From Amycolatopsis sp. CA-230715 (GTDB lineage Bacteria > Actinomycetota > Actinomycetes > Mycobacteriales > Pseudonocardiaceae), in contig NZ_CP059997.1 in the NCBI RefSeq assembly GCF_018736145.1, forward strand, positions 9,733,501-9,797,500: a DNA stretch of 64,000 nucleotides, given 5' to 3'. Below, piece by piece: positions 34,662 through 43,573 of the stretch (positions are counted from its first letter, which is position 1; every line of letters starts with the position of its first letter). Made by a program: the position numbers and the translations under genes. The notes under the pieces are model-generated. The model made no database searches and had not been told where the DNA came from. It was given only the letters and a program-made list of their open reading frames with translations.

Positions 34662-35996
34662 ATGACAACCGGGACAGCGGACGCGAAGCGCGTCAGCGAG
34701 CGGCGGGTGATCGGCAATGTGCTGCGCGGCTCGCTCGGGAACCTGATCGAGTGGTACGACTGGTACGCCTACGCGGCGTTCACGACCTACTTCGCCAAGG
34801 CTTTCTTCCCCGGTGGTGACGCCACCGCCCAGTTCCTCAACACCGCCGCGGTGTTCGCCGTCGGGTTCCTGATGCGCCCGCTCGGCGGCTGGCTGCTCGG
34901 CCGGTTCGCGGACCGGTTCGGCAGGCGGACCGCGCTGGTCGCCTCGGTGTCGATGATGGCGTTCGGCTCGCTGCTGATCGCGGTCACGCCCGGCTACGCC
35001 ACGATCGGCGTCGCCGCGCCGATCCTGCTCGTGCTGGCCCGCCTGCTGCAGGGCCTCAGCGTCGGCGGCGAGTACTCGACCTCGGCGACCTACCTGTCCG
35101 AAGTGGCCACGCCGGGCAAGCGCGGGTTCTACTCCAGCTTCCAGTACGTGACGCTCGTCGGCGGGCAGCTCCTCGCCCTCGGCCTGCAGCTGATCCTGCA
35201 GAACGTGCTCACCGAAGCGCAGATGAACTCGTGGGGCTGGCGAATCGCGTTCGTCGTCGGCGCGGTCGCCGCGGTCGCGGTGATGTGGCTGCGGCGCAGC
35301 ATGGACGAGTCCGAAAGCTACGAACGGGCGAGCGAAGGCGGCGCCGCGACCGGGAAGAACGCGGGCGAACGCGGCACCGTGCGGGCACTGGTCAAGTACC
35401 CGAAGGAGGTCCTGCTCGTCGTCGGGCTGACGCTCGGCGGCACGGTCGCCTTCTACACCTACGCCACCTACTCTCAGAAGTTCCTCGAAGTCACCTCCGG
35501 CATCCCGCGCAAGACGGTCACCTGGATCCTGTTCTTCGCGCTGCTCGCGTTCGCGATCCTGCAGCCGATCGCGGGCAGGCTGTCGGACCGGATCGGCCGC
35601 CGCCCGATGCTGATCTTCTTCGGCGTCGCGGGCACGCTGCTGACGGTGCCGATCATGACCCTGATGGCGGGCACCAAGAACCCGTTCGTCGCGTTCCTGC
35701 TCATGCTCGGCGCGCTGGTGATCGTCACCGGGTACACCTCGATCAACGCGATCGTGAAGGCGGAGCTGTTCCCGACGAAGATCCGCGCGATCGGGGTCGG
35801 CCTGCCCTACGCGCTCACCGTCGCGATCTTCGGCGGCACCGCGGAGCTCATCGCGCAGGCGCTGAAGAAGGCGGGCCACGAAACGGTGTTCTTCTGGTAC
35901 GTCGCGGGTTGCATCCTGGTTTCGCTGATCGTGTACGGCACAATGCGCGAAACGTCCAAGAGTTCCGAGCTCGAGAAGAAGGCCGAAGCGGAGTAA
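34662..35996 (+). CDS. MHS-family (metabolite:H+ symporter) transporter
   Basis: 444 residues, twelve hydrophobic segments. MHS signatures are the N-terminal GSLGNLIEWYDWYAYAAF, FLMRPLGGWLLGRFADRFGRR between helices 2 and 3, and LLQGLSVGGEYSTSATYLSE in helix 4. Close relatives carry alpha-ketoglutarate, citrate, proline or shikimate with protons. AGGAGG sits 6 nt before the ATG. The two-component and TAXI genes follow on the same strand within 4 nt or less, so uptake and its sensing appear to be one operon. Confidence 0.92.
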   Translation: MTTGTADAKRVSERRVIGNVLRGSLGNLIEWYDWYAYAAFTTYFAKAFFPGGDATAQFLNTAAVFAVGFLMRPLGGWLLGRFADRFGRRTALVASVSMMAFGSLLIAVTPGYATIGVAAPILLVLARLLQGLSVGGEYSTSATYLSEVATPGKRGFYSSFQYVTLVGGQLLALGLQLILQNVLTEAQMNSWGWRIAFVVGAVAAVAVMWLRRSMDESESYERASEGGAATGKNAGERGTVRALVKYPKEVLLVVGLTLGGTVAFYTYATYSQKFLEVTSGIPRKTVTWILFFALLAFAILQPIAGRLSDRIGRRPMLIFFGVAGTLLTVPIMTLMAGTKNPFVAFLLMLGALVIVTGYTSINAIVKAELFPTKIRAIGVGLPYALTVAIFGGTAELIAQALKKAGHETVFFWYVAGCILVSLIVYGTMRETSKSSELEKKAEAE

Positions 35997-36000
35997 GAGC

Positions 36001-36660
36001 GTGCGCGTGCTGCTCGTCGAAGACGACGATGGTGTCGCGGGCGCGCTGTCCGAAGCGCTCGGTGTGCGCGGGCACGCGGTCACGAGGGTCACCCGTGGCG
36101 CCGACGCGCTCGGCAAGCACCACGAGGCCGATCTGCTCCTGCTCGATCTCGGCCTGCCCGACGCCGACGGGCTCGACGTGCTCCGCAAGATCCGCCAGGT
36201 CTCGGCGGTCCCGGTGCTGGTGCTCACCGCGCGCGACGACGAGCGGTCCACCGTGCGCGGCCTCCGGCTCGGCGCGGACGACTACCTCGCGAAACCGGTC
36301 CGCTTGGCCGAACTGCTCGCGCGGATGGACGCCGTCGCGCGGCGGGCCGGGGCCGGGGACGAACCGCAGCCGGACGTGGTGCACGTCGAAGACCTCGAGA
36401 TCGACCTGGCCGCGCACCGGGTGTTCGCCGCGGGCGAGGAGATCACCTTGACCGCCAAGGAGTTCGCCATCCTCGCGGTGCTCGCGGTCCGGCCGGGGAC
36501 CGCGGTGAGCAGGCAGCAGCTCATGGACGAGGTGTGGGGCGACGCGCACCTCGCGGTGTCGCGCTCGCTCGACGTCCACCTCACCTGGCTGCGCGCGAAG
36601 CTCGACCGGCCCGGCCTGCTCGGCACCGTGCGCGGGTTCGGTTACCGGCTGGGCCGCTGA
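36001..36660 (+). CDS. OmpR-family response regulator
   Basis: 219 residues. The receiver domain (about 1-115) has the acidic pair VEDDDG, the phospho-acceptor Asp in LLLLDLGLPD (near residue 50), VLTARDDE, and the Lys switch in LAKPVRLAEL. The winged-helix DNA-binding domain follows (ITLTAKEFAILAVLAVRPG, RSLDVHLTWLRAKLD, VRGFGYRLGR). It starts with GTG 4 nt after the MHS gene and ends 1 nt before the histidine kinase gene. Probably controls its own operon and the transporter. Confidence 0.94.
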   Translation: MRVLLVEDDDGVAGALSEALGVRGHAVTRVTRGADALGKHHEADLLLLDLGLPDADGLDVLRKIRQVSAVPVLVLTARDDERSTVRGLRLGADDYLAKPVRLAELLARMDAVARRAGAGDEPQPDVVHVEDLEIDLAAHRVFAAGEEITLTAKEFAILAVLAVRPGTAVSRQQLMDEVWGDAHLAVSRSLDVHLTWLRAKLDRPGLLGTVRGFGYRLGR

Positions 36661-36661
36661 C

Positions 36662-38053
36662 ATGCGCACACGGCTGCTGGTCGTGCTGGTCGCGGTCGTG
36701 CTCGCGGCGGTCGCCGGGTTCGCCTTCCCGTTGCTGGGCACCACCGCCGAGCAACGGACCCAGCGGCTCGTGATCGCGCGCAACGCCGACGTCGACCGGT
36801 TCGTGGTGCTGGCGCAGCAGGCCTCGGACTCCGCCGACGCGGCCGCGCTCTCCGCGGAGGCCCACCGCTACGCCGAGGTGTACTCCGAGGGCGTGCTCGT
36901 CATCGACGCGCGCCGCCGCGTGCTGGCCGAGGCTGGCGGGCTTTCCCTTACCCAGCCCGATGTTTCGGCACGGGCGGAAGCCGCGCTGCGCAACGAAACC
37001 GGGCCCGCGGTGGCATCGGTGCGGCCGTGGTCGTCCGATCCGGTGCTGTTCGCACGCCCGGTCGGCAGCGGCACGAGGGTCGCGGGCGTGGTGCTCCTGC
37101 GCGCCTCGGTCGCCAGCGCCGCGGCCGACGTCGCCACCTGGTGGTCGGCGATCGGCGCGGGCGCGCTGCTCGCCGCGATGGTGTTCGTGGTCCTCGCCGT
37201 GCTGCTCGCCCGCTGGATCCTGCGGCCGCTGCACGAACTGGAAGGCGGGGTGCGCGCGGTCAGCGAAGGCAAGCACGCCGAGCTGCCCGCGACCGCGGGG
37301 CCGCGCGAGCTGCGGTCGCTGACCACGGCGTTCAACCGCATGTCCGACGCCGTGGTCGCGGCGTCGGAACAGCAGCGCAGGCTGGTCGCCGACGCCTCCC
37401 ATCAGCTCCGCAACCCGATGGCGGCGCTGCGCCTGCGGATGGACTCGCTCGCCCCGTCCGTCGCCGAGCGGGGCCAGGCCGGGTACCACGCCGCCGTCAC
37501 CGAAGTGGACCGCCTGGAGTCCCTTTTGGACGGTCTGCTGACGCTCGCGATCGCGGACAGCACGGCGACCAGGCTCGCCGCCGGTGACCACGCCGAGGAA
37601 CCGAGCGCGCTCGAAACCGTTGTCGCGGAACGGATCGACGCCTGGCTCCCCGCCGCCGAACGAGCGAAGACCCGGCTCGCCGCCGAACCGGGACCCGCCG
37701 CGCTGGTCCGCTGCCCCGAATCGGAGCTCGCGCAGATCCTGGACGTGCTCCTGGACAACGCCATCGCGTACGCGGGCGAGGGCGCCGAGATCCACGTGCG
37801 GTGGACGGCCGACGACGGCACCGCGACCCTGACCGTCGCCGACACCGGCCCCGGCCTGACCGACGAGGAGATTTCCCTTGCCACCCAACGGTTCTGGCGC
37901 GCGCGACGGGAAGGGGCGCCGCGCGGCACCGGGCTCGGCCTGACCATCGCGCACCGCCAGGTCGGTTCCCGGGGCGGCGCGCTGGAACTGCGCCGCGCCG
38001 ATCCGCACGGGCTCGCCGCCGTCGTCACGCTCCCTCTGGCACCGGGGGGATGA
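36662..38053 (+). CDS. Membrane sensor histidine kinase
   Basis: 463 residues. First membrane helix at about 4-25, an extracytoplasmic region of about 130 residues, second helix at 160-187 (WSAIGAGALLAAMVFVVLAV), a HAMP segment, the H-box DASHQLRNPMAALRLRM with the phospho-accepting His near 246, and an HATPase domain (DNAIAYAGEGAEI as N box, VADTGPGLTDEE as G1, GTGLGLTIAH as G2). The ATP-lid and G2 are intact. It overlaps the TAXI lipoprotein gene by ATGA, an arrangement that suggests the lipoprotein is its ligand-binding partner. Confidence 0.93.
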   Translation: MRTRLLVVLVAVVLAAVAGFAFPLLGTTAEQRTQRLVIARNADVDRFVVLAQQASDSADAAALSAEAHRYAEVYSEGVLVIDARRRVLAEAGGLSLTQPDVSARAEAALRNETGPAVASVRPWSSDPVLFARPVGSGTRVAGVVLLRASVASAAADVATWWSAIGAGALLAAMVFVVLAVLLARWILRPLHELEGGVRAVSEGKHAELPATAGPRELRSLTTAFNRMSDAVVAASEQQRRLVADASHQLRNPMAALRLRMDSLAPSVAERGQAGYHAAVTEVDRLESLLDGLLTLAIADSTATRLAAGDHAEEPSALETVVAERIDAWLPAAERAKTRLAAEPGPAALVRCPESELAQILDVLLDNAIAYAGEGAEIHVRWTADDGTATLTVADTGPGLTDEEISLATQRFWRARREGAPRGTGLGLTIAHRQVGSRGGALELRRADPHGLAAVVTLPLAPGG

Positions 38054-39000
38054 TCATGAGCGTCCAGCGGAGAACGGCACTGCTCGGCGGGCTCGCCGCC
38101 GTGCTGGCGGGCTGCGCGCCGACCCGGTACCGCGGGCCGGACCGCGCGCTCACCATCGCCGCGGGCGAAAGCGGCGGCTTCTACCTCGCGTTCGCCGAAG
38201 TGCTCGCGAAACAGGTCAACGAAGCCGAACCGCGCCTGCGCTGCACCGCCGTGCCCACCGAAGCCAGCGTCGCGAACGTCACGCGCGTGCTCGACGGCAC
38301 CGCCGATCTCGGCATGGCCCTCGGCGACATCGGGCAGGCCGCCGTGCTCGGGGAACCGCCCTACCCCGCCGCGGCACCACTGCGCGCGCTCGGCCGCGTC
38401 TACGAAAACTACCTGCAACTCGTGGTCCGCGCCGACGACGGGATCAGCACCCTCGCCGAACTCGCCGGCCGCCGCGTGTCACTGGGCGCGGCGGGCGCCG
38501 GGGCCGCGGTCGCCGGGCAACGGCTGCTCGCCGCAGCCGGGGTCGCGGTCGCGACCGAACGGCTGCTGTTCGCCGAAGCGACCGCCGCGCTGCGGGACCA
38601 CCGGATCGACGCGCTGTTCTGGTCGGGCGGCGTGCCGACGCCCGCGCTCGCCGAACTCGCGAAAACGGTCCCGCTCGCGCTGCTCCCCCTCGACAGCGCG
38701 CTCCCCGCGCTCCGCGCGCGGTACGGCCCCGTCTACGAACCCGTGCGGGTGCCCGCCGGGGCGTACACCGGGGTGCGCGAGCTGACCACGATCGGGGTGC
38801 CGAACCTGATCGTCGCGGGACCCGGCCTGCCGGACGACATCGCCGCCGCGGTCGCCGAGGTCCTGGTCAACCGGGCCGCGGACCTGGTGCCCGCGCAGGC
38901 CGTCGGCACCCAGTTCCTCGACGTGCGGACGCTGATCGGCACCGGCGCGGTCCCCCTGCACCCCGGCGCCGCCCGCGCCTACCGCGAGTTGCACGGTTGA
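38050..39000 (+). CDS. TAXI-family solute-binding lipoprotein
   Basis: 316 residues. Lipoprotein signal: RRTALLGGLAAVLAGC, with the lipid-modified Cys near residue 24. The mature part is a TAXI binding protein (ITIAAGESGGFYLAFAEVLAKQVN, VPTEASVANVTRVLDGTADLGMALGD, LPDDIAAAVAEVLVNRAAD). TAXI proteins normally deliver glutamate, ketoglutarate or similar acids to a fused TRAP membrane protein. No TRAP permease is encoded here. Instead the gene overlaps the sensor kinase stop (ATGA, 38050-38053) and lies three genes after an MHS symporter. The alternative ATG at 38056 is two codons later. Confidence 0.87.
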   Translation: MIMSVQRRTALLGGLAAVLAGCAPTRYRGPDRALTIAAGESGGFYLAFAEVLAKQVNEAEPRLRCTAVPTEASVANVTRVLDGTADLGMALGDIGQAAVLGEPPYPAAAPLRALGRVYENYLQLVVRADDGISTLAELAGRRVSLGAAGAGAAVAGQRLLAAAGVAVATERLLFAEATAALRDHRIDALFWSGGVPTPALAELAKTVPLALLPLDSALPALRARYGPVYEPVRVPAGAYTGVRELTTIGVPNLIVAGPGLPDDIAAAVAEVLVNRAADLVPAQAVGTQFLDVRTLIGTGAVPLHPGAARAYRELHG

Positions 39001-39037
39001 CCCCGGCTAGGGTGAAGCGGAACGGGAAAGGGGAACG

Positions 39038-39460
39038 ATGACCGGGAAGCCGATCGCCGAACTGCCGCTGCGCGTCCGCTACCACGAATGCGACGGCCAG
39101 GGCATCGTGTTCAACGCGCACTACCTCGCTTACGCGGACATGGCCTCGTTCGAGATGATCAAGACCGCGGTCGGGTCGTACGACAAGATGCGCGAAGACG
39201 GCTTCGACGTCGTGGTCGCCGAGGCGAACCTCCGCTACCTGGCCGCCAGCCGCTTCGACGACGAACTCGTCGTGACCGCCCGCGTGGAGCACGTCGGCAC
39301 CACGTCGCTGCTCATCGAGTTCGAGATCACCCGCGACGGCGAAACGGTCGTCGTGGTGAAGACCCGGTACGTGTTCGTCGACACCGCGACGCTGAAACCG
39401 GCCCGTCCGCCCGCGGAGATCCGGGACGCCTTCGTCGCGTACGCGCCGCCGAGGGACTGA
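39038..39460 (+). CDS. Acyl-CoA thioesterase, YbgC/FadM type
   Basis: 140 residues, a single hot-dog domain. The family start LRVRYHECDGQGIVFNAHYLAYADMA carries the conserved Asp and the N-terminal helix; VVVAEANLRYLAASRFDDELVV follows. FadM/YbgC enzymes hydrolyse long or short acyl-CoAs. ATG start 37 nt after the TAXI gene, with GGGGAA before it; a single T separates nothing from the next gene because the stop and the trmL start share TGATG. Confidence 0.9.
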   Translation: MTGKPIAELPLRVRYHECDGQGIVFNAHYLAYADMASFEMIKTAVGSYDKMREDGFDVVVAEANLRYLAASRFDDELVVTARVEHVGTTSLLIEFEITRDGETVVVVKTRYVFVDTATLKPARPPAEIRDAFVAYAPPRD

Positions 39461-39918
39461 TGTTCAGGATCCTGTTCCACAGCCCGGAAATCCCGCAGAA
39501 CACCGGGAACGCGATCCGGCTCGCCGCGAACACCGGCAGCGAGCTGCACCTCGTCGAACCGCTCGGGTTTTCCCTCGACGCCAAGCACTTGCGGCGCGCC
39601 GGGCTCGATTACCACGACCTCGCGCCGGTCACCGTGCACGCCGATCTCGACGCCGCCTGGCTGGCGCTGCTGCCGTCGAACGTCTACGCGTTCAGCACGA
39701 CCGCGACCCGCCACTACTCCGACGTCGCCTACCGGCCCGGTGACGTGCTGCTGTTCGGGCAGGAGTCCGTCGGCCTGCCGCGCGCGGTGCAGCACGCGGC
39801 GGAGGTCACCGACCGCCTGCTCCTGCCGATGGCACCGGGTTCGCGGTCGCTCAACCTGGCCAACGCCGCGTCGATCGCGGTCTACGAAGCCTGGCGCCAG
39901 CACGGTTTCCGGGTCTGA
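39460..39918 (+). CDS. trmL: tRNA (cytidine-34-2'-O)-methyltransferase
   Basis: SPOUT-class methyltransferase that 2'-O-methylates the wobble base of tRNA-Leu isoacceptors. 152 residues, the usual length. Motifs: FHSPEIPQNTGNAIRLAANTG at the N-terminus, LLFGQESVGLP, and the knot-forming SRSLNLANAASIAVYEAWRQ. The ATG overlaps the previous stop by one base (TGATG), so the two are translationally coupled. The function is unrelated to the neighbouring thioesterase. Confidence 0.94.
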   Translation: MFRILFHSPEIPQNTGNAIRLAANTGSELHLVEPLGFSLDAKHLRRAGLDYHDLAPVTVHADLDAAWLALLPSNVYAFSTTATRHYSDVAYRPGDVLLFGQESVGLPRAVQHAAEVTDRLLLPMAPGSRSLNLANAASIAVYEAWRQHGFRV

Positions 39919-39923
39919 CGGGC

Positions 39924-39952
39924 CCGGGTGGGGGCGGCGCGCCCCCACCCGG
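39924..39952. terminator. Bidirectional hairpin terminator
   Basis: Perfect 12-bp stem, 39924-39935 with 39941-39952, loop GGCGC, between trmL (+) and the small secreted protein gene (-). Confidence 0.8.
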
Positions 39953-39958
39953 TCGCGG

Positions 39959-40213
39959 TCAGAAGTCGCGGCTGAGCGGCACGAACTGACCCCGGCCGCT
40001 GGTGATCGACTGGTCCTTACCGGTGCCCGGCTCCGCGTCTTCGCGGCCGTCCACTGCGTGCGCCTGGACGCCGGTGGACACCTGCGCGGGCGCCGCCGAG
40101 GCGGCCCCGGCCGTGGTCGCGATGATTCCGGCTGCCGCGATGGCGCACGCGGTGGCGCCCACGATCCTGGCGACCGCGGTCTTCCGGTTGTTCAGCACAT
40201 TCGTCGTCGGCAC
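39959..40213 (-). CDS. Small secreted protein of unknown function
   Basis: 84 residues from the GTG at 40213, with GGGAGG 9 nt before it. A twin-basic N-terminus (NNRKTAVARIVG) leads into a hydrophobic core (ATACAIAAAGIIATTAG) and an AASA|AP cleavage site, so the mature peptide is only about 45 residues, polar, and ends RGQFVPLSRDF. No cysteine in the mature part and no known domain. Similar short Ala-rich secreted peptides are common in Pseudonocardiales; a role is not assignable. Confidence 0.65.
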   Translation of the reverse strand: MPTTNVLNNRKTAVARIVGATACAIAAAGIIATTAGAASAAPAQVSTGVQAHAVDGREDAEPGTGKDQSITSGRGQFVPLSRDF

Positions 40214-40414
40214 AGCGATGACCCTCCCAGTTGTGAAGTGCTCGCCCAGCGCGGTTGCCGCGCCGAACCGGCCGCACCGGACGCGCGGCCGGAAAAGATC
40301 ATTTCGGACGTATTCGGCACGCACAAGCAACCGTCGCACCGATCGGCGCCGGTGAAAGGATCGTGAAATCGGAGGTGCCCGCGGACCCGGAAATCCTTAC
40401 GGCGCACCGCGGCG

Positions 40415-41395
40415 TCAGGGCAGGCGCTGGCCGAGGAAGAGCGAGCACCCGGCCGCGATCATCAGCGCCAGCGTGCCCAGCACGATCCACGGCTTGCTCG
40501 CGTCGGCGTCCTTGAGCTCGTACCCGATCTGCTCGCCGAGATCGGCGTAGACCTTCTTCAGCTCGTCCGCCGACGCCGCCTTGTAGAACTCGCCGCCCGA
40601 CAGCCTCGCGACCTCCTGCAGCGTGTCGTCGGAGACCTCGACCGGCTGCTCCTTGCCTTCGATCTCCACCGAACCGTGCGAAGTGCCGAACGAGATGCTC
40701 GAAATCGGGACGTTCGCCTTCTTCGCCGCCTGCGCCGCGGTGTACGAACCGCGCGGCGCGTACTCGTCGTCGGGGACCGTCTGCTTCCCGTCGCTCATCA
40801 GCACGATGCGCGCGGGCGGCGGGCCCTCCGCACCGCCGACGACCGAGGAGAACCCTTCGATCGACTGCAACGCCGCGTAGATCCCCTCCCCGGTCGCGGT
40901 CGACTGCGCGAGCTTGAGGTTGTCGATGGACTTGACCACGCTCTGCCGTTCCGTGGTCGGCGCCACCAGCACCGTCGCCGTGCCCGCGAAGGAGATCAGG
41001 CCGAGGTTGACCCCGGGGGTGAGCCCCTGCGCGAACGACTTCGCCGCCTCCTGCGCCGCCTTCAACCGGTTCGGCGCCACGTCGGTCGCCTCCATCGACA
41101 GCGACACGTCGATCACGAGCATCACCGTCGCGCGGTTGCGCGGCACCTTCTGCTCCGCGGTCGGCCCCGCGAGCGCCACGGTGAGCAGCAGCAGCGACAC
41201 CGTGATCAGCGCGGCGGGCACGTGCCGCACCCAGCCCTGCGACTTCGGGGCCACCTTCTCGAGCAGTTCGAGATTGGAGAACCGCAGTGTGCGGCGACGG
41301 CGCGCGCGCTGCGCGAGCACGTACCCGGCGACCACCGCGCCGACCGCCAGCAGCAGCAGAAACCACCACGGGGAAGCGAATCCGCTCAGGCTCAT
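40415..41395 (-). CDS. Membrane-anchored VWA protein, BatA-like
   Basis: 326 residues. Two N-terminal hydrophobic segments (WWFLLLLAVGAVVAGYVLA, ALITVSLLLLTVALAG), then a von Willebrand A domain with the MIDAS motif DVSLSMEATD, VLMSDGKQT, and a final helix (WIVLGTLALMIAAGCSLFLG). Third gene of the moxR-DUF58-VWA set; such sets are linked to envelope and stress functions (Bat / Rv1479-Rv1481). ATG at 41395, 34 nt after the DUF58 gene. Confidence 0.9.
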   Translation of the reverse strand: MSLSGFASPWWFLLLLAVGAVVAGYVLAQRARRRRTLRFSNLELLEKVAPKSQGWVRHVPAALITVSLLLLTVALAGPTAEQKVPRNRATVMLVIDVSLSMEATDVAPNRLKAAQEAAKSFAQGLTPGVNLGLISFAGTATVLVAPTTERQSVVKSIDNLKLAQSTATGEGIYAALQSIEGFSSVVGGAEGPPPARIVLMSDGKQTVPDDEYAPRGSYTAAQAAKKANVPISSISFGTSHGSVEIEGKEQPVEVSDDTLQEVARLSGGEFYKAASADELKKVYADLGEQIGYELKDADASKPWIVLGTLALMIAAGCSLFLGQRLP

Positions 41396-41429
41396 GGCTC
41401 CTCCGCTGGGACGAACACGTCGTCGCGGC

Positions 41430-42380
41430 TCACGACACGGCTCCCGACCACCGCTTCTTGCGCGCCACCACGAACCGCACGGTGTCGGCGATCCAGTCCG
41501 AATCCGTGCGCAGCACCAGATGGGCGGCGCCGACCCGCCGGATCCCGGCCGCCACCTCGTCGCGGTGCGCCTGCGCGGCGGCCGCGAACTCCTTGCGCAG
41601 CAACGGAGACGCGTACACCTCGCGCTGGCGCCCCGTTTCCGGGTCGGCCAGCACCACGGTGCCGACGTCGGGGAGTTCGACGTCGCGCGGGTCCACGACC
41701 TCGACCGCGATCAGATCGTGCCGCGCCGAAAGCGCGCGCAGCGGCCGCTGCCATTCCGGATCGCCGAGGAAGTCCGAAATGATCACCGCGAGCCCTCGCC
41801 GCCTCGGCGGCCTCCGCAACTGTTCGATCGCGGCACCGAGATCCCCGCGGGTGCCCTCGGCCGCCCTCGGTGTCTGGGCGATCTTGCGCACCAGCGCGCG
41901 GGCGTGCGCGAGCCCACCGCGAGCGGGCACCCGGGCGGTTTCCCCGCCGGTGGCGATCAACGCGCCGAGCCGGTTGCCGCCGCCACCGGTGAGATGCGCG
42001 ATCGCGGCCGCGGCGCACACCACGAGATCGCGCTTCTCGCACAGCGCGGTGCCGAAGTCCAGGCTCGCGGAGAGGTCGGCGACGAGCCAGGTCTCCAGCT
42101 CGCGATCGGCCACCGTCTCCCTGATGTGCGGCACGGTGGTGCGCGCGGTGACCGCCCAGTCCATCCGCCGCACGTCGTCACCGGGCTGGTACGGCCTGGC
42201 CTCCCCCGGCTCCGAGCCGGGGCCCGGCACCAGGCCGAGGTGGTTGCCCTGCAGCAGGCCGTCGAGCCTGCGGCGGACCTCCAGTTCGAGCGTGCGGAGC
42301 CCGGCCTCGAGCCGTTCGCCCCGCAGCACCGGCGGCGCCCAGGCCGGGCGGCCCCCGGCGGCTTCTTCGGCGTTCGTCAC
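41430..42380 (-). CDS. DUF58-domain protein
   Basis: 316 residues. The DUF58 hallmark GSEPGEARPYQPGDDVRRMDWAVTAR lies near residue 60, with RETVADRELETWLVADLSASLDFGT after it. This region is VWA-like and may contact the partner MoxR ATPase. Here it lies directly after moxR (9-nt gap) and before the membrane VWA protein, the standard three-gene order. No membrane helix is visible. Confidence 0.9.
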   Translation of the reverse strand: MTNAEEAAGGRPAWAPPVLRGERLEAGLRTLELEVRRRLDGLLQGNHLGLVPGPGSEPGEARPYQPGDDVRRMDWAVTARTTVPHIRETVADRELETWLVADLSASLDFGTALCEKRDLVVCAAAAIAHLTGGGGNRLGALIATGGETARVPARGGLAHARALVRKIAQTPRAAEGTRGDLGAAIEQLRRPPRRRGLAVIISDFLGDPEWQRPLRALSARHDLIAVEVVDPRDVELPDVGTVVLADPETGRQREVYASPLLRKEFAAAAQAHRDEVAAGIRRVGAAHLVLRTDSDWIADTVRFVVARKKRWSGAVS

Positions 42381-42389
42381 TCGGCGGCC

Positions 42390-43457
42390 CTACCTGCCCG
42401 GCACACCCGCCGGGACCTGCTGGCCGGGGCCGCCCTGCGGCCGGGCCGAGACCTGCGGCAACGGCACGGTCTGCAGGACCCTGGTGATGATGTGGTCGAG
42501 CGGCACCCCGTCGGCGAGCGCGTCGTAGGACAGCACCAGCCGGTGGCGCAGCACGTCGGGCACGACGTCGACGACGTCCTGCGGCAGCACGTAGTCCCGG
42601 CCGCGGACGAGCGCGAGCGCGCGGGCGGCGGCGATGATGCCGAGGCTCGCGCGCGGCGAAGCGCCGTAGGAAACCCAGCCCGCCACGTCGGTGAGGCCGT
42701 GTTCGTTCGGGGTGCGGGTGGCCAGCACCACCCGCACGACGTAGTCGACGAGCGCGTGGTGCACGAACACCTGCGAGGCGACGCCCTGGAGCCGGACCAG
42801 CTCGCCGGGGCTGAGCACCTCGTGCGGCTCCGGCGGCTGCACGCCCATCCGGTAGACGATCTCGCGCTCCTCCTCCGCCGTCGGGTACTCGACGACGATC
42901 TTGAACAGGAACCGGTCGCGCTGGGCCTCCGGCAGCGGGTAGACGCCCTCGTTCTCGATCGGGTTCTGGGTGGCGAGCACGAGAAACGGGTCCGGCATCG
43001 GGAACGTCTTGCCGCCGATGGACACGTGCCGCTCCGCCATCACCTCGAGCATCGCGGACTGCACCTTCGCCGGCGCGCGGTTGATCTCGTCCGCCAGCAC
43101 GAAGTTCGCCACCACCGGGCCGAGTTCGACGTCGAACTGCTCGCTGCCCTGGCGGTAGATGCGGGTGCCGAGGATGTCGGCGGGCACCAGGTCGGGGGTG
43201 AACTGCACGCGGGAGAACGAGCCGCCGACGACGCGGGCGAACGTCTCGACCGCGAGGGTCTTCGCCACGCCGGGCACGCCTTCCAGCAGCAGGTGCCCCT
43301 TGGCGAGCAGACCCACGAGCATCCGCTCGACGAGGCGGTCCTGCCCGACGATGATGCGCTTGACCTCGAACACGGTCCGTTCGAGCAGCTGGGCGTCACG
43401 GGCCGGGGTGCCGGTCTGCCCTCCGGTCGCCCCCTCCGCGTAACCGGACTCGCTCAT
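42390..43457 (-). CDS. moxR: MoxR-family AAA+ ATPase
   Basis: 355 residues. AAA+ motifs: Walker A GVPGVAKT, Walker B FVLADEINRAPAK, sensor 1 VLATQNPIENEG, and the arginine finger in EAQRDRFLFKI. A Gly-rich tail (RPQGGPGQQVPAGVPGR) ends the protein. MoxR proteins act as chaperones for VWA partners, here encoded immediately downstream. ATG at 43457. Corresponds in order to Rv1479 (from memory). Confidence 0.93.
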   Translation of the reverse strand: MSESGYAEGATGGQTGTPARDAQLLERTVFEVKRIIVGQDRLVERMLVGLLAKGHLLLEGVPGVAKTLAVETFARVVGGSFSRVQFTPDLVPADILGTRIYRQGSEQFDVELGPVVANFVLADEINRAPAKVQSAMLEVMAERHVSIGGKTFPMPDPFLVLATQNPIENEGVYPLPEAQRDRFLFKIVVEYPTAEEEREIVYRMGVQPPEPHEVLSPGELVRLQGVASQVFVHHALVDYVVRVVLATRTPNEHGLTDVAGWVSYGASPRASLGIIAAARALALVRGRDYVLPQDVVDVVPDVLRHRLVLSYDALADGVPLDHIITRVLQTVPLPQVSARPQGGPGQQVPAGVPGR

Positions 43458-43573
43458 GAAAAGACTCCTCGCTGGTGATCACGGTGCGGTGCGACCGTAC
43501 TAGTCCCCCAGCACAACCGCGCGCACGGTGCAGCCAACCCGATCGGCGGTATGACGGCTGTGAAGGGTCCCGC

